A stretch of 64,000 nucleotides of DNA, from positions 290,977,560 to 291,041,559 of the forward strand of contig JAYESD010000001.1 of the NCBI GenBank assembly GCA_036927565.1. The letters run 5' to 3'. Position numbers and translations under genes: made by a program. This DNA is from Tuctoria greenei (lineage: Eukaryota > Streptophyta > Magnoliopsida > Poales > Poaceae). Shown piece by piece: positions 33,046-45,836 of the stretch. Positions within the stretch are counted from its first letter, which is position 1; each line of letters starts with the position of its first letter. The notes beneath the pieces were generated by a model that had not been told where the DNA came from, ran no database searches, and saw only the letters and a program-made list of their open reading frames with translations.

Positions 33046-35336
33046 TTAAGCGTAGAGCTTATGGAGGTGCTCAATGTTCCAAGGATTAGGGAGAGGTGTC
33101 CCATCCTCGGTTGCCAAGCGAACGCATCCAGGACGGGATACTTTGATCACTCGGAAGGGTCCTTCCCAGCTGGGGGAGAGTTTGTTTAACCCTTCTCGAG
33201 TTTGTATTCTCCGTAGCACCAGATCGCCTTCCTCGAGCTATCGACTGTGAACATGCCTTTGGTGATAGCGCCGAAGAGCTTGGCGGTATTGGGCATTCCG
33301 AACAGCTGCTCGGCACCTTCCCTCTTCAAGGAGGTCAAAGTCTTCATGCCGGAGCTGGTCCTGCATGGCATCATCAAAGGTCCGGACCTGGAGTGACCCC
33401 AAGGTGATTTCCGGAGGAAGGACTGCTTCAGCTCCGTACACCAGGAAGAAGGGTGTCTCTCCAATTGATCGGTTTGGAGTTGTCCTATTGGCCCACAGTG
33501 TGGGTGGAAGCTCTTCAATTCAGTTGGCTTCATGTTTTTTCAGGCGCTCATATGTGCGCGTCTTGAGTCCTTTTAGGATTTCTGCATTTGCTCTCTGAGC
33601 TTGGCCATTGCTTGCCGGGTGAGCTACTAAGGCGTAGCTGACTTGAATGCTGAGGTCTTTGCAATATCCTTGGAATGCAGAGCTTGTGAATTGGGTCCCG
33701 TTGTCAGTGGTGATCTTGTCCGGGACTCCAAATCTGCACACGATGGACTGCAAAAAGTTGATAGCTGATTGCTTGTTTATTGTCACAACTGGAGTTGCTT
33801 CCGACCATTTGGTGATCTTGTCAATGGCAATGTACAGGAACTTGTAACCTCCGACAACTCTTGGGAAAGGTCCCAAGGTATCCATCCCCCACACAGCGAA
33901 AGTCCATGCAGGAGGTATCATTTGTAGAGGCTGAGCTGGTGTGTGAATTTGCTTCGCATGGAACTGGCATGCTTCGCATTTCTTCACTAGCTCAGTTGCA
34001 TCCTGGAGTGTCGTAGGCCAGTAAAAACCATGCCGGAAGGCTTTACCGACCAGCATGCGGGAAGACGCGTGGTTTCCACACTCGCCTCCATGGATTTCTG
34101 CGAGGAGCTCGCAACCTTCTTCCCTTGTAATGCACCGCATTAGGACGCCGTTGGCACTACGCCGGTAGAGATCCCCTTCTACCAGTGTGTATCTTTTAGC
34201 CAATCTGACTATCCGGTTAGCGGATACATTATCTTCAGGAAGAAAATTGTCTTTCAAGTGGCTCTGGATCTCCGAGATCCATGCATCGGAGCTATCTTGA
34301 GGATTTAAGTCTTGCGTGCTGGATTGCTCGGAGCTTCTTGCAGCACCTACGACCCTTGATGGGCGCCATGGTAATAGGGCCATCGGGACCGCCAGCTTCG
34401 AGGTGCTAGTCTCGCCCCCTTCGCTCAGTTCGGCAGGCTGAGTGGTTGGTCTTGACAATCTCCGGACAAAGGTTCCGTCGGGAGCCGGAGCTCCGGTTGA
34501 AGCTTTCGTCGAGAGTTCGTTGGCTTCAGCGTTGTTGAGACGCTGGACATGGCGAAGATCCAGGACGTCGAAGTCCTTCTCAAGCTTCTGGACTTCAAGT
34601 AGGTATGCAGCTAGTTGAGGGTTGTTGCAGCAGAATTCACCTTTGACTTGTTTTACAACAAGCTATGAATCACCCTTTACCAACAACTGCTTGACACCAT
34701 ACGATAGTGCCACCTTGAGCCCATAGATTAGTGCTTCATACTCCGCCATGTTGTTGGCCACCTTGAAGTCAAGGTGAACCATGTATTTGACCTTCTCCCT
34801 GGTCGGAGCAAGGAGAAGGACTCTAGCTCCGGCCCCCTACTTCTGCACGGAGCCATCGAAGTAGAGAGTCCAGTGAGGCTCAGTGAAGACCAGAACCTTG
34901 GGTTCCAACTTTTGCTCACTCGGCCCCCCAGGATTTGATGGAGAGGGGGTCCATTCAGCCACAAAGTTCGTCAATGCTTGACTCTTGATCGCTTGTCTTG
35001 GGACGAATTCAAGATCGAACTCGGCCAATTCCGCTGCCCACTTTGCAATGTTCCTAGTAGAGTTGGGGTTATGCAAGATTGCACGCAGTGGATAAGAGGT
35101 TACCACTGAGATTTTGTGAGCTTGGAAGTAGTGGTGAAGCTTCCTAGAGGTGATAAGAACTGCGTAGAGCAGCTTATGCACCTCTAAGTACCAATTCTTG
35201 GCGTCATGTAGTACTTCGCTGATGAAGTACACTGGGCGCTGGACTGTCCAGACCCTCCCGGAGGGGCCCGGAGCTTTCCAGAGGGCTTCGAATCTTCTTG
35301 TTCAGCAGCAGTGACTCCTTCATTTGAAGGAGATGG
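33046..35336 (-). pseudogene. Element C pol fragment: RNase H, second RNase H and integrase
   Basis: On the minus strand: YFISEVLHDAK connection region and LDFDGS-like TLYFDGSVQK start of the second RNase H (about 35230-34840), a linker, and integrase from about 34240 to the TAA at 33046. The integrase has the H-C zinc-binding part (EIHGGECGNHASS, KKCEACQFH). The catalytic region reads WGMDTLGPF and TTDNGTQF, but the third acidic residue is changed: NGQAQRAN instead of NGQAERAN. The frame breaks at about 33520. The fragment is cut at 35336 within the linker repeats, so the RT is missing. Confidence 0.8.
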
Positions 35337-36924
35337 TGTAAGACCTATGTGTGCTGAATACATTGGCTTGTAGTGAATACACTTGGATTTGATGATAAAA
35401 GTTTTGAATATCACCAAAACACCTTCTTATTAAGATCCTGCTAGTTTTGTAAGCTCCAGCGGGAGCTTGGTTATACTAGTTTTTGTTAGCTCCGACTCAA
35501 GGTCCGAGTTGCTCTGGCAAGGTCCGGAACTTGTCTGCAATGCTTCTGTTTTTCATTTGCAATGTTTTGTACTTGCTTTACATCTCCGGAAAGATTGCTT
35601 AGTATTCATTTTAGTCTTTGCTACGTTTTTGGTTGACAAGGATGATATTGTGTTACTGTGGTTTTGCAACATGCTTATGTGAGGTTCTCACGTAAGGTGT
35701 TGTGTTCGGAACTAACTTGAGTCAAGTCGAGGACTTGGGCTCGTATGGATTGGTTGTTTATTCATGTGCAGGTGTTGCTTGAGTTCAAGACATGGCTGGT
35801 GATGGGATCCATTGGACTAGTCTCAGGGAGGAGATGAGGTTCCAACAATCAAATTCAGGAGTAATTGTGGTTGAGCTGATCAGGAGGTTGCGCATCATGA
35901 TTGAATCAAGAACAATGCATGTGAAAGTATCGTGGACGTCATTGGAAGATGTTTTCACATGTGCAAGGAGTGCATGGATATGGCTACATGGTTCCAAGAC
36001 GTGATGAAGAGATGTGGACGTAAAGAGTTGGTCAGAAAGGTCCAACCGACTAGGTTATGGACTCAGGCTGCGACTGAGTCGGGTTTGACTCAAATATAGA
36101 AAGATTTGAGTTGTTTATGATAGGATTTCGTGTGGGTCACGAATTTGAGTTGTTTAGGGATGTGTTATACGTTCCTAAGGTGTTTGGAAGTCTTGAGATT
36201 GCTTCTATCTGCGTATAGAAGAATCTTGAGCAGTTATGGAAAATTACGATTCGTGATCTGAGTTGGATTAGGTTCTTGATCTGAGTTGAGTTGGCTTTTG
36301 AGCTGGTTATATAAGCAAGGGAGCCTAGAGCTCGTGGTGCATGACTTTGGGGCTGTTCCTCTTGTGTTCTATTGAATAAAATTCGTGGTTTGAAGGAACT
36401 TTTGTGCCTTGTTCGTCCGACTTGTTCCAGACAAGTTTTACTCGTCGAGTTTCTGGACAGCACTACCTTTTGTCGGTGGATATATCATAACTCTAGTTTT
36501 ACAGATCCAATTGATGTGATATTTTTTGAGTTGTCTTCACAACTTGATTATCTATCATCTGTCAAAATTTCACAGTCATTGGATTTGTGGTCTATGATCT
36601 ACACGAGTTTCTTTGCAGCGTTCTAGAACTGTTTTTTTCTCGGGTAGGGCAGATTGACCTTTGTTTGATCTTTCGATCATAACTTGAGTTTTTCTCGACG
36701 GGTTTGACTGATTCTTGTTGTGTTGTCCTCGTGACTTGATTCTCTCTAATATCTATCACTTTTGCCACGGTGAAACACGTTTAGATTAGTCTTACACACG
36801 ATTTCTTTAACAGATCGTTTTTCTGCCGAAGGGGTTGGGGTTTAATTGTTTCTGCTGCGTAAGATTTTTTAAATCTACCATTCACCTCCCCCTGGTAGCT
36901 TTTCACGTGCTCTTCGATCCTACA
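35337..36924 (+). repeat. 5' LTR of element D
   Basis: 1,588 bp, TGTAAGACC...GATCCTACA. A TATA box (TATATAA) is at 36308-36314. The site corresponding to the E insertion (GAAGAGATGTGGACG, about 36007-36020) is uninterrupted here, confirming the insertion in the sister LTR. Confidence 0.88.
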
Positions 36925-39200
36925 ATTGGTATCAGAGCTACGGTGCTCTAATCTTTGTGATTTGCGCGTGTTTTTGACTAATCATCATGGAGAAGTACTC
37001 TGCCAAACCTTGTGTGTTCACTGGTATTGATTTTCAGGTTTGGAAGGCACGCATGGAGGCTTTCATCCAGGCACAAGGCTTTGCAATATAGGAGAAGGTA
37101 TACAAGCCTTACGAAGTGCCATCAAACGATCAAGTTACAGCTACAAATCTGAGAGATGTTGACAACAACAACAAGGCTCAGAACTTGATCATACAAGGAT
37201 TAACACAAAGCGACTTCGACCGTGTTGCACACCTCCGATCTGCATACGATGTGTGGAATGCACTTTGTGACTACCACGAAGGATCAAACACGATCAAAGA
37301 GGTAAGGCAAGACATGTTCAAGAAAGAATACATGCGCTTCGAGATGCAACCCGGTGAGTCCATTGATGACCTTTTTGCTCGCTTTAATAAGATTCTCAAC
37401 AACTTGCGTAGTGTAAATGTTAATTTTTCAGATGCTGAAAATGCTAGGCAATTGCTAAGTGCATTAGATATGTCAATTTGGGAGATGAAAGTCACATCTA
37501 TTCGTGAATCTACTGTCATGAGTTCACTTACTTTAGATGTGCTATATTCCAAGTTAAAAACTCATGAAATTGACCTAATATCATGTACGAACCCCAACAA
37601 GTCTATTGCTTTTGTTTCTCAACGTGATATGCCTAGCTTCGGCCAATCTTCATCTTGTGGTACACTTGCTTTGTTGTCCTCTCTAACCCTTGAACAGATT
37701 GAGGAGTTTCCAGAGGAGGAGCTAGCACTTCTCTCTACGAGGTTCTCAAAAGCATTGCAAAATGTGAGAACTAGAAGGAGAGGAAGCTCCGGACCTCAAC
37801 GATGCTTTGAATGTGGTAAGACAGGACACTTTCGTACAGATTGTCCTAACCTTTCAGGTCCTACCTCCCGGGAAGAAAAACAATCAAGGATAAAGCACTC
37901 CTCAACAAACGATAAGAAGAAAAAGAAGGGTTTTATAGGACGTCAATTGGTGAACAGTTTTATCTCAGCACTCCAGGAACTTGGCTCAAGTGACGTGGAC
38001 ATTGGAAGTGATGAAGATGAAGATGATTTGGCAAACTTGTGCTTCATGGCGAGCAAGTCAAGATCAAGTATGGAGGAGGCAGAACACAACAGCGACAATG
38101 AAGAGGTATGTCCTACTTGCGAAGAAATGTGTGATGCTATTTCTCGTGCCACTGTTATTGTTAAGAAAAAGGACAAAAAGCTTAGGGACAATGTTGTTAA
38201 AATTGAGTCACTAGAATCTCAAATTAATCATTTGAAATCCTTGATTCCTAGTGATGATTCTTGTTCCTCATGTGACTTAATATATGAACAATTGTCCTCC
38301 CTAAGAAGTGCACATACCTCCACACTTGATAAACTTGAACTTGAAATTGAGAAGAACAAAAAGCTTGCTACACTTAATATTGGAAACTTAAAAGATGCTT
38401 CTTGTTCTACAATTGATTTGCATTGTTCTAGTTGTGATGATCTTGATAAGAAACTGCAAGATGCTATGAATGAAATCTCTATATTGAACAATGCTTTACG
38501 TTGTCATGAAGTTAAATATTGTTCCAATTGCAAATTAAAAGGAAAAACTTCATGTGAAAATTGCCTTGATCTGTCCAATAAACTTGATGACATGCATAGG
38601 ACATTAGATCGGTTTTGTAATGGGAATAAGAACCTAAACTTGCTGCTGAATTCTTCCAAGTCTTGCAATGATAAAACTGGTTTAGGTTTTGATTCTCATG
38701 CTCATTCTAAGGCACATCCACCTAAAATTGTAAATTTATTAGGAAGTGGTTTGATTCAAACAGTTCCTAAACAAAAAGAAGTGGTTTTCAAATCTGCAGA
38801 AGTATTGTCTCATTTGGTTTCAAATGAAAATGTTGTTTGCTCATCTAGACATGAACACAAAGTTAAATTTCATTGTACCTACTGTGGTAGAGATGGTCAT
38901 GTCATAGATTTTTGTTATAGACTTGCTAAACAACAGAAAAGGGAAAGAATGGTTGCTAGAGCTCATAACTTTCATGCAAAATTTGCTGCACATATTGAAC
39001 CGAATGTACAACCTGCTGTTTTGAGTCAAAAACATTCAAAGTTTACCTCCGGACCTTCTGTTTTTGCCTCCAGAGCTACTGATTTTTGTGCTACACAAGT
39101 AACACCTTATAGGTCAGTAGTTAAGAATAAAAAATTTCAAACTTTGACTCATAAACCTGCTGTTTTGTCTCAGCTTTTGCGTGTTTTTCCTGTTGCACGT
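36744..39200 (+). repeat. Tandem duplication in element D, copy 1 (LTR tail, PBS, gag)
   Basis: 2,457 bp starting CTCTAATATCTATCAC in the LTR and ending CTGTTGCACGT in gag. Repeated immediately as 39201-41658. Copies are nearly identical over most of the length, with scattered substitutions and a block of larger change near 40320-40460. Confidence 0.9.
36927..36938 (+). promoter_or_regulatory. Primer binding site of element D (initiator tRNA-Met)
   Basis: TGGTATCAGAGC two bases after the LTR end; a second copy lies at about 39385-39396 in the duplicated unit. Confidence 0.85.
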
Positions 39201-39206
39201 CTCTGA
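36987..39206 (+). pseudogene. Element D gag, copy 1
   Basis: Starts at ATG 36987 (MEKYSAKPCVF), with TAG at 37089-37091 where copy 2 has TGG (Trp). The rest is open from 37116 to 39206. It has a Copia gag core (UBN2-like, words FKKEYMRFEMQPGES, ARFNKILNNLR), a first zinc knuckle CFECGKTGHFRTDC, an acidic DEDEDD stretch, a coiled coil, clustered CxxC pairs (SCENCLDL, CSNCKLK) and a second knuckle CTYCGRDGHVIDFC. It ends at a stop just after the duplication junction, so it is separated from pol. Confidence 0.85.
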
Positions 39207-41658
39207 TATCTATCACTTTTGTCATGGTGAAACACGTTTAGATTAGTCTCACACACGATTTCTTTAACATATCGTTTTTTTGCCGAAGGGGTTGGGGTTT
39301 AATTGTTTCCGCTGCGTAAGATTTTTAAATCTACCATTCACCCCCCCCTCTGATAGCTTTTCACGTGCTCTTCGATCCTACAATTGGTATCAGAGCCAGG
39401 TTGTTGTAGTCTTTGTGATTTGCGCGTGTTTTTGACTAATCATCATGGAGAAGTACTCTGCCAAACCTTGTGTGTTCGCTGGTATTGATTTTCAGGTTTG
39501 GAAGGCACACATGGAGGCTTTCATCCAGGCACAAGGCTTTGCAATATGGGAGAAGGTATACAAGCCTTACTAAGTGCCATCAAACGATCAAGTTATAGCT
39601 ACAAATCTGAGAGACGTCGACAACAACAACAAGGCTCGAAACTTGATCATACAAGGATTAACACAAAGTGACTTCGATCATGTTGCACACCTCCGATCTG
39701 CATACGATGTGTGGAAAGCACTTTGTGACTACCACGAAGGATCCAACACGATCAAAGAGGTAAGGCAAGATATGTTCAAGAAAGAATACATGCGCTTCGA
39801 GATGCAACCCAGTGAGTCTATTGATGAACTTTTTGCTCGCTTTAATAAGATTCTCAGCAACTTGCGTAGTGTCAATGTTAATTTTTCAGATGCTGAAAAT
39901 GCTAGGCAATTGCTAAGTGCATTAGATATGTCAATTTGGGAGATGAAAGTCACATCTATTCGTGAATCTACTGTCATGAGTTCACTTACTTTAGATGTGC
40001 TATATTCCAAGTTAAAAACTCATGAAATTGACATAATCTCACGTAAGAACCCCAATTAGTCTATTGCATTTGTTTCACAATGTGATATGTCTAGCTCCAG
40101 CCAATCATCATCTTGCAATACTCTTGCTTTGTTGTCCTCACTAACCGTGGAGCAGATCGAAGAATTTCCAGATAAGGAGTTGGCACTCATCTCTACTAGA
40201 TTCTCAAAAGAATTGCAAAATGTGAGAACTAGAAGGAGAGGAAGCTCCGGACCTCAATGTTGTTTTGAATGTGGTGAAACATGACACTTTCGTACAGAAT
40301 GCCCTAACCTTTCAGGTCCGACCACTCGGGAAGAAAAACAAAGCAAGGTTCGGACCTCCTCTGGAAATTTCAACAAGAAGAAGAAAGGTATCATAGGACG
40401 CAAGATGATCAACAGTTTCATCACCGTGCTTCAAGAGTTCAGCTCAAGCGACATAGACATTGGAAGTGATGAAGATGAAGATGATTTGGCAAACTTGTGC
40501 TTCATGGCGGGCAAGTCAAGATCAAGTATGGAGGAGGCAGAACACAACAGCGACAATGAAGAGGTATGTCCTACTTGCGAAGAAATGTGTGATGCTATTT
40601 CTCATGCCACTATTATTGTTAAGAAAAAGGACAAAAAGCTTAGGGATAGTGCTGCTAAAATTGAATCACTAGAATCTGAAATCAACCGTTAAAAAACTTT
40701 GATTCCTAGTGATGATGCATGTTCCTCATGTGATTTAATATATGAACAATTGTCCTCATTAAGAAGTGCGCACACCTCCACACTTGATAAACTTGAGTTA
40801 GAAATTGAAAAGAACAGAGAGCTTGCTGCACTTAATGATAAAAACATGAATGATGCTAGCTGTTCTACAATTGATTTGCATTGTTCTACTTGTGATGATC
40901 TTGATAAGAAACTACAGGATGCTATGAATGAAATTTCTATATTGAACAATGCTTTACGTTCTCATGAAGTTAAATTTTGTTCAAATTGCAAACTAAAAGG
41001 AAAAACTTCATGTGAAAATTGCCTTGATCTGTCCAATAAACTTGATGACATGCATAGAACATTAGATCGGTTTTGTAATGGGAATAAGAACCTAAACTTA
41101 CTGTTGAATTCTTCCAAGTCTTGCAATGATAAAACTGGTTTAGGTTTTGATTCTCATGCTCATGCTAAGGCACATCCACCTAAAATTGTAAAGTCATTAG
41201 GAAGTGGTTTGATTCAAACAGTTCCTAAACAAAAAGGAGTGATTTTCAAATCCGCAGGAATGTTGTCTCATTCGGTTTCAAATAAAAATATTGCTTTCTC
41301 ATCTAGACATGAACACAAAGTTAAATTTCATTGTACCTACTGTGGTAGAGATGGTCATGTCATAGATTTTTGTTATAGACTTGCTAAACAACAGAAAAGG
41401 GAAAGAATAGTTGCTAGATCTCATAACTTTCATGCAAAATTTGCTGCACATATTGAACCGAATGTACAACCTACTGTTTTGAGTCAAAAACATTCAAAGT
41501 TTACCTCCAGACCTTCTGTTTTTGCCTCCAGAGCTACTGATTTTTGTGCTACACAAGTAACACCTTATAGGTCAGTAGTTAAGAATAAAAAATTTCAAAC
41601 TTTGACTCATAAACCTGCTGTTTTGTCTCAGCTTTCGCGTGTTTTTCCTGTTGCACGT
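39201..41658 (+). repeat. Tandem duplication in element D, copy 2
   Basis: 2,458 bp with its own LTR tail, LTR end (about 39382), primer site and gag. The junction joins gag (GTTGCACGT) to the LTR word CTCTGATATCTATC. Beyond 41658 the sequence continues uniquely into the gag/protease boundary. Confidence 0.9.
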
Positions 41659-41739
41659 CGCGTGACTCAGTACTGGATTCCTAAATGCCTTTTGACTAAC
41701 CCCAGTATTGAGTCATCGACATATTGTGCTTCTATGTAG
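39445..41739 (+). pseudogene. Element D gag, copy 2
   Basis: ATG at 39445. The Trp codon lost in copy 1 is intact here, but TAA at 39571-39573 replaces a Glu codon, another stop follows at 40057, the first zinc knuckle is broken (CGET then a stop at 40283) and TAA occurs at 40690. The C-terminal half (40699-41739) is open, and TAG at 41737 ends it just before the protease. This is the copy that abuts pol. Confidence 0.85.
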
Positions 41740-44140
41740 GTTACATGCTTAAGAGAGGAGAACATTTGGATTGTGGATTCAGGTTGCTCACGCCACATGA
41801 CAGGTAACAAAGAATGGTTCTCCTCCCTCTCTTTTGGGTCACGTGTAGAGAATGTTACTTTTGCCGATAATTCTTCAACTCCTATAATTGCTAAGGGTTC
41901 GGTTAGAGTAAATGATCACTACACTTTGAAGGATGTGGCACTTGTCAAAAATTTTGAAATACAACTTGCTTTCTGTTTCACAATTGCTAGATGAAAATCT
42001 GGAAATTATTTTCAATAAAAACTGCTGCAAAGTTGTAAGTTCAAATAGTGAGCTTATTTTTAACATGTCTCGGTTTGGAAGAGTTTTTAAAGCTGATTTT
42101 GATATGTCTTCCTCTAAGCATAAGTGTCTAGTTGCTAATGATTCAAAGGACCTATATTTTTGACATCGTAGACTTGGTCACGTAGGCTTTGATCACCTAA
42201 CACGTGTTAGTGCTCTTGATCGCATACGTGGGCTGCCTAAGCTTAAAGGGGACAAAGAAATTGTGTGCTCTTCTTGTAGACATGCTAAGATTGTTGCACG
42301 TTCACATAATCCTCTCACAATGATCATGACAACTGAACCGGGTCAACTTTTGTACCTTGACACCATAGGACCTTCACGTGTTCAATCCTTCGGAGGTAAG
42401 TGGTATGTTCTTGTGATTGTTGATGATTATTTTAGATACTCTTGGGTTTACTTTATGGCGTCTAAGAATGAAGTTTTTAGTCACTTTAGAACTTTATTTC
42501 TTAGATTATCAATTGATTACTCAGGATCTTTAAAAGCAATTAGAAGTGATAATGGAACTGAATTTAAAATCAATCTTTTGATCACTTTTGTGCTGAAAAT
42601 AGAATATATCATCAATTTTCTTCACCATATGTACCTCAACAAAACGGTGTTGTAGAAAGAAAGAACAGAAACTTAGTTGAGATGGCTAGGACTATGCATG
42701 ATGAATATCAAACTCCTAGGAAATTTTGGGCTGATGCATTAGCAACCGCTTGTTATGTCTCAAATCGTGTTTTCTTGCGTGCTAAGCTAGGTAAAACACC
42801 ATATGAGCTCCGGTTTGGACATAGGCCTAGTATTACACACTTTCGGGTCTTTGGTTGCAAATGCTTTGTTAAGAAACATGGTAATCTTGATAAATTTGAA
42901 CCTAGATCCATTGATGGCATGTTTCTTGGTTATCCATCTCATACTAGAGGCTACCGTGTGCTTTTACTTGACACTAACAAAATTGTGGAGACTTGTGAAG
43001 TGTCTTTTGATGAAGCTAGCCCAGGTACTAGCTCAAACATTGCAGGTTCAGATCCATATCCGCAGGGGGGGCATTTTTATTGAAGATGAGGAAGAATTGG
43101 AGCTGCTGCCCAAAAATTCAGCAGCTAAAGACTTTGGTTCAGCTCCGGATGTTAATTCTCAACCAGCACTGACAACCATCAATGTTGATTCAAATCATCC
43201 TCAAGTCACAAGCTCATCGATTTGTGATGAACATGAAGAAGAATAAGCTTGTGAGACATCTATTCCCCTACGGTTTTACAAAGATCATCCCCCACAACAG
43301 ATGATTGGAAGCTTGCACGAACGAGTCACACGGTCCAGGTTTTGCGATCCAAACTCTTATGCTCATTCTGCTTTTGTTGCTTCTTTTGAACCCAAAGATA
43401 TATCACACGCACTCACTAATGGATCTTGGATTATTGCCATGCAAGAAGAGTTAGAAAATTTTGAAAGAAATAATGTTTGGAAACTTGTACCTCCACCTCA
43501 AGGTCACACTTTAATTGGAACTAAATGGGTATTTAAAAATAAACAAAGTGAGGATGGGGTTGTGGTTAGGAATAAGGCTAGGTTGGTTGCTCAAGGTTTC
43601 ACTCAAGTTGAAGGTCTAGATTTGATGAAACATTTGCTCCTGTTACTAGATTAGAAGCCATAAGAATTTTGCTAGCTTTTGCTGCATCAAATGGTTTTAA
43701 GCTATACCAAATGGATGTTAAAAGTGCTTAATGGCTACATAGATGAGGAGGTTTATGTCAAACAACCATCGGGTTTTGAAAATCCAGATTTTCCTAATCA
43801 TGTTTACAAACTGTCCAAAGCCTTATACGGTCTCAAACAAGCCCCTAGAGCATGGTATGATAGGTTAAAAACATTCTTACTTGAAAAGGGGTTTACTTCC
43901 ACTGTTCTTTGATAACACTAGTACCATTTGCATTGCTAAAAACCCCGTGCAACATTCTAGAACTAAGCACATTGACATTAGGTATCACTTTCTCCGTGAT
44001 AATGTTGGTTTCCTTTGTGCTTCACCATGTAGATAGCGAACAACAATTGGCTGACATTTTTACAAAACTTTTGGATTTCACTCGTTTTTGTTACATTCGT
44101 AGTGAAATAGGGGTTATGCATCCTCATGGCTTAAATTGAG
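41740..44140 (+). pseudogene. Element D pol: protease, integrase, partial RT/RNase H
   Basis: Protease motif IWIVDSGCSRHMTG at about 41767-41808. Integrase follows, with GAG-pre-integrase HRRLGHVG (42165 on), zinc CSSCRHAK and catalytic core YLDTIGPS and RSDNGTEF; frameshifts occur near 41985, 42590 and 42650. RT begins at about 43420 (WIIAMQEELENFERNNVWKLV, GTKWVFKNK, ARLVAQGFTQ) and continues to YGLKQAPRAWYDRLKTFL (43900). The sequence then jumps to RNase H-end words (DNTSTICIAKNP, RTKHIDIRYHFLRD), so the catalytic YVDD and most of RNase H are deleted. Not functional. Confidence 0.85.
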
Positions 44141-45154
44141 GGGGGGGGGGGGGGTTTGAAACTTGGGAAGTCTATGTGTGAATATGAAATTAAAATAATA
44201 TGAGCATAGTATTTCATACATATATGACTTTGTGATTCCTTTTACATGCTGAAAGTTCTTACTACATTACTCGTGTTATACATTTTGTAGTTTTTGCCAT
44301 GTCTAGTAATTGGAATAATTACTTACACTAAAACTGGTCATGGTCGAACTTTCTTGCTGTTTTGAACTTGTTACATGTTCACAAGTGCTTTTAATCATTA
44401 AGAATTAATCAAGTAATCAACTCACATGTTGAGTTTTTATGAAGAAATATAAATTGAGAAAAGATCAAGAGAATATGCATGCATCGCACTTCTTATTTTG
44501 AGATGGCTTATCATTGCACATAGATATAAACTTGGAAGAAGTTGTGTATGACTAAAACCATGTTCTTAAGCTTCTGATTGTCAAAGGACATAGGCTTGGC
44601 TTGGTTGGTTAGAATAAGGAAGATGCACATACAATCTCTTGCAAATATCATATGATCTAAGTTTATGGTTTGAAAAATAATAAAATGCAGCATCTAGTGT
44701 CATGCTTTCAGGTTTTGAAATAGTTAAGTTTGTGAGATCATGACTTGCTTAAATTGAAAATTACATTTGATCTCTAGCATGGTTACACTACTTTATGTAT
44801 CTCATTGATGTGATACTGTAAGGTACCTGATAGTATGACTTGGATGAGCTTTGTTTATATGTATATGTTATAATATGCTCATAACAACAAAAGTTGGAGA
44901 GATAATTTGTTTATATGCTCATGACTTGCTGAATACATTGTCAAAGAAGGAGAGATAAGCATGAAGAGAAAGAGAATATGTGCATAAGGAGAGATAATAA
45001 AGGGGGAGAGATAATATGGGATAATTTTTGGATTTTCTTCTCATTTTACTTTTGATTTACAAAGAGGGATAAATTGTCTTAAAAACTTTTAATGAGAATA
45101 AGCCAATGTTCGGATTTTAAGTGGTGTTGCCAATGCATTCATCAAGGGGGAGAT
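44138..45154. other. 3' untranslated region of element D with poly-G run
   Basis: Starts with an uninterrupted run of about 18 G at 44139-44155, then AT-rich sequence without an open frame (an env-like ORF, present in some SIRE elements, is not seen). It ends in the polypurine tract AAGGGGGAGAT just before the 3' LTR at 45155. Confidence 0.7.
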
Positions 45155-45836
45155 TGTAAGACCTATGTGTGTTGAATACATTGGCTTGTAGTGAATACAC
45201 TTGGCTTTGATGATAGAAGTTTTGAATATCACAAAAACACCTTCTTATTAAGATCCTGCTAGTTTTGTAAGCTCCGGCGGGAGCTTGGTTATACTAGTTT
45301 ATGTTAGCTCCGGCTCAAGGTCCGGGTTGCTCTGGAAAGGTCCGGAACTTGACCGCAATGCTTCTGTTTTTCATTTGCAATGTTTCGTACTTTCTTTACA
45401 TCTCTGGAAAGATTTCTTAGTATTCCTTTGCTAAGTCTTTGGTGCGTTTTTGGTTGACAAGGATGATATCGTGTTACTGTAGTTTTGCAACATGCTTATG
45501 TGAGGTTCTCACGTAAGGTGTTGTGTTCGGAACTAACTTGAGTCAAGTCGAGGACTTGGGCTCGTATGGATTGGTTGTTTATTCATGAGCAGGTGTTGCT
45601 TGAGTTCAAGACATGGCTGGTGATGGGATCCATTGGACTAGTCTCAGGAAGGAGATCAGGTTCCAACAACCAAATTCAGGAGGGATTGTGGTTGAGCTGA
45701 TCAGGAGGTTGCACATCATGATTGAATCAAGAACAATGCATGTGAAAGTATCGTGGACGTAATTGGAAGATGTTTGCACGTGTGCAAGGAGTGCATGGAC
45801 GTGTCTACATGGTTCCGAGACGTGGTGAAGAGATGT
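45155..45836 (+). repeat. 3' LTR of element D, left part
   Basis: Matches 35337-36012 of the 5' LTR; interrupted by element E after GAGATGT. Confidence 0.88.

Larger units (their letters stand above)
26862..35336 (-). mobile_element. Element C: 5'-truncated Tat-lineage Gypsy, same family as A
   Basis: Read on the minus strand: remnant RNase H, second RNase H and integrase (35336 to 33046), tandem repeats (about 32320 to 31980), an oppositely oriented ORF (28281-31660 on plus) and the 3' LTR (27683 to 26862). Gag, protease, RT palm and 5' LTR are missing. The cut at 35336 is exactly the start of the LTR of D. Because it is the same family as A but in the opposite orientation, it serves as an internal reference for the damaged parts of A. 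Confidence 0.85.

Noticed and set aside
36744..41658. Two independent Copia insertions in tandem
   Set aside because: There is no second full LTR or target duplication between them; the junction joins gag directly to the LTR interior, so it is a duplication within one element.
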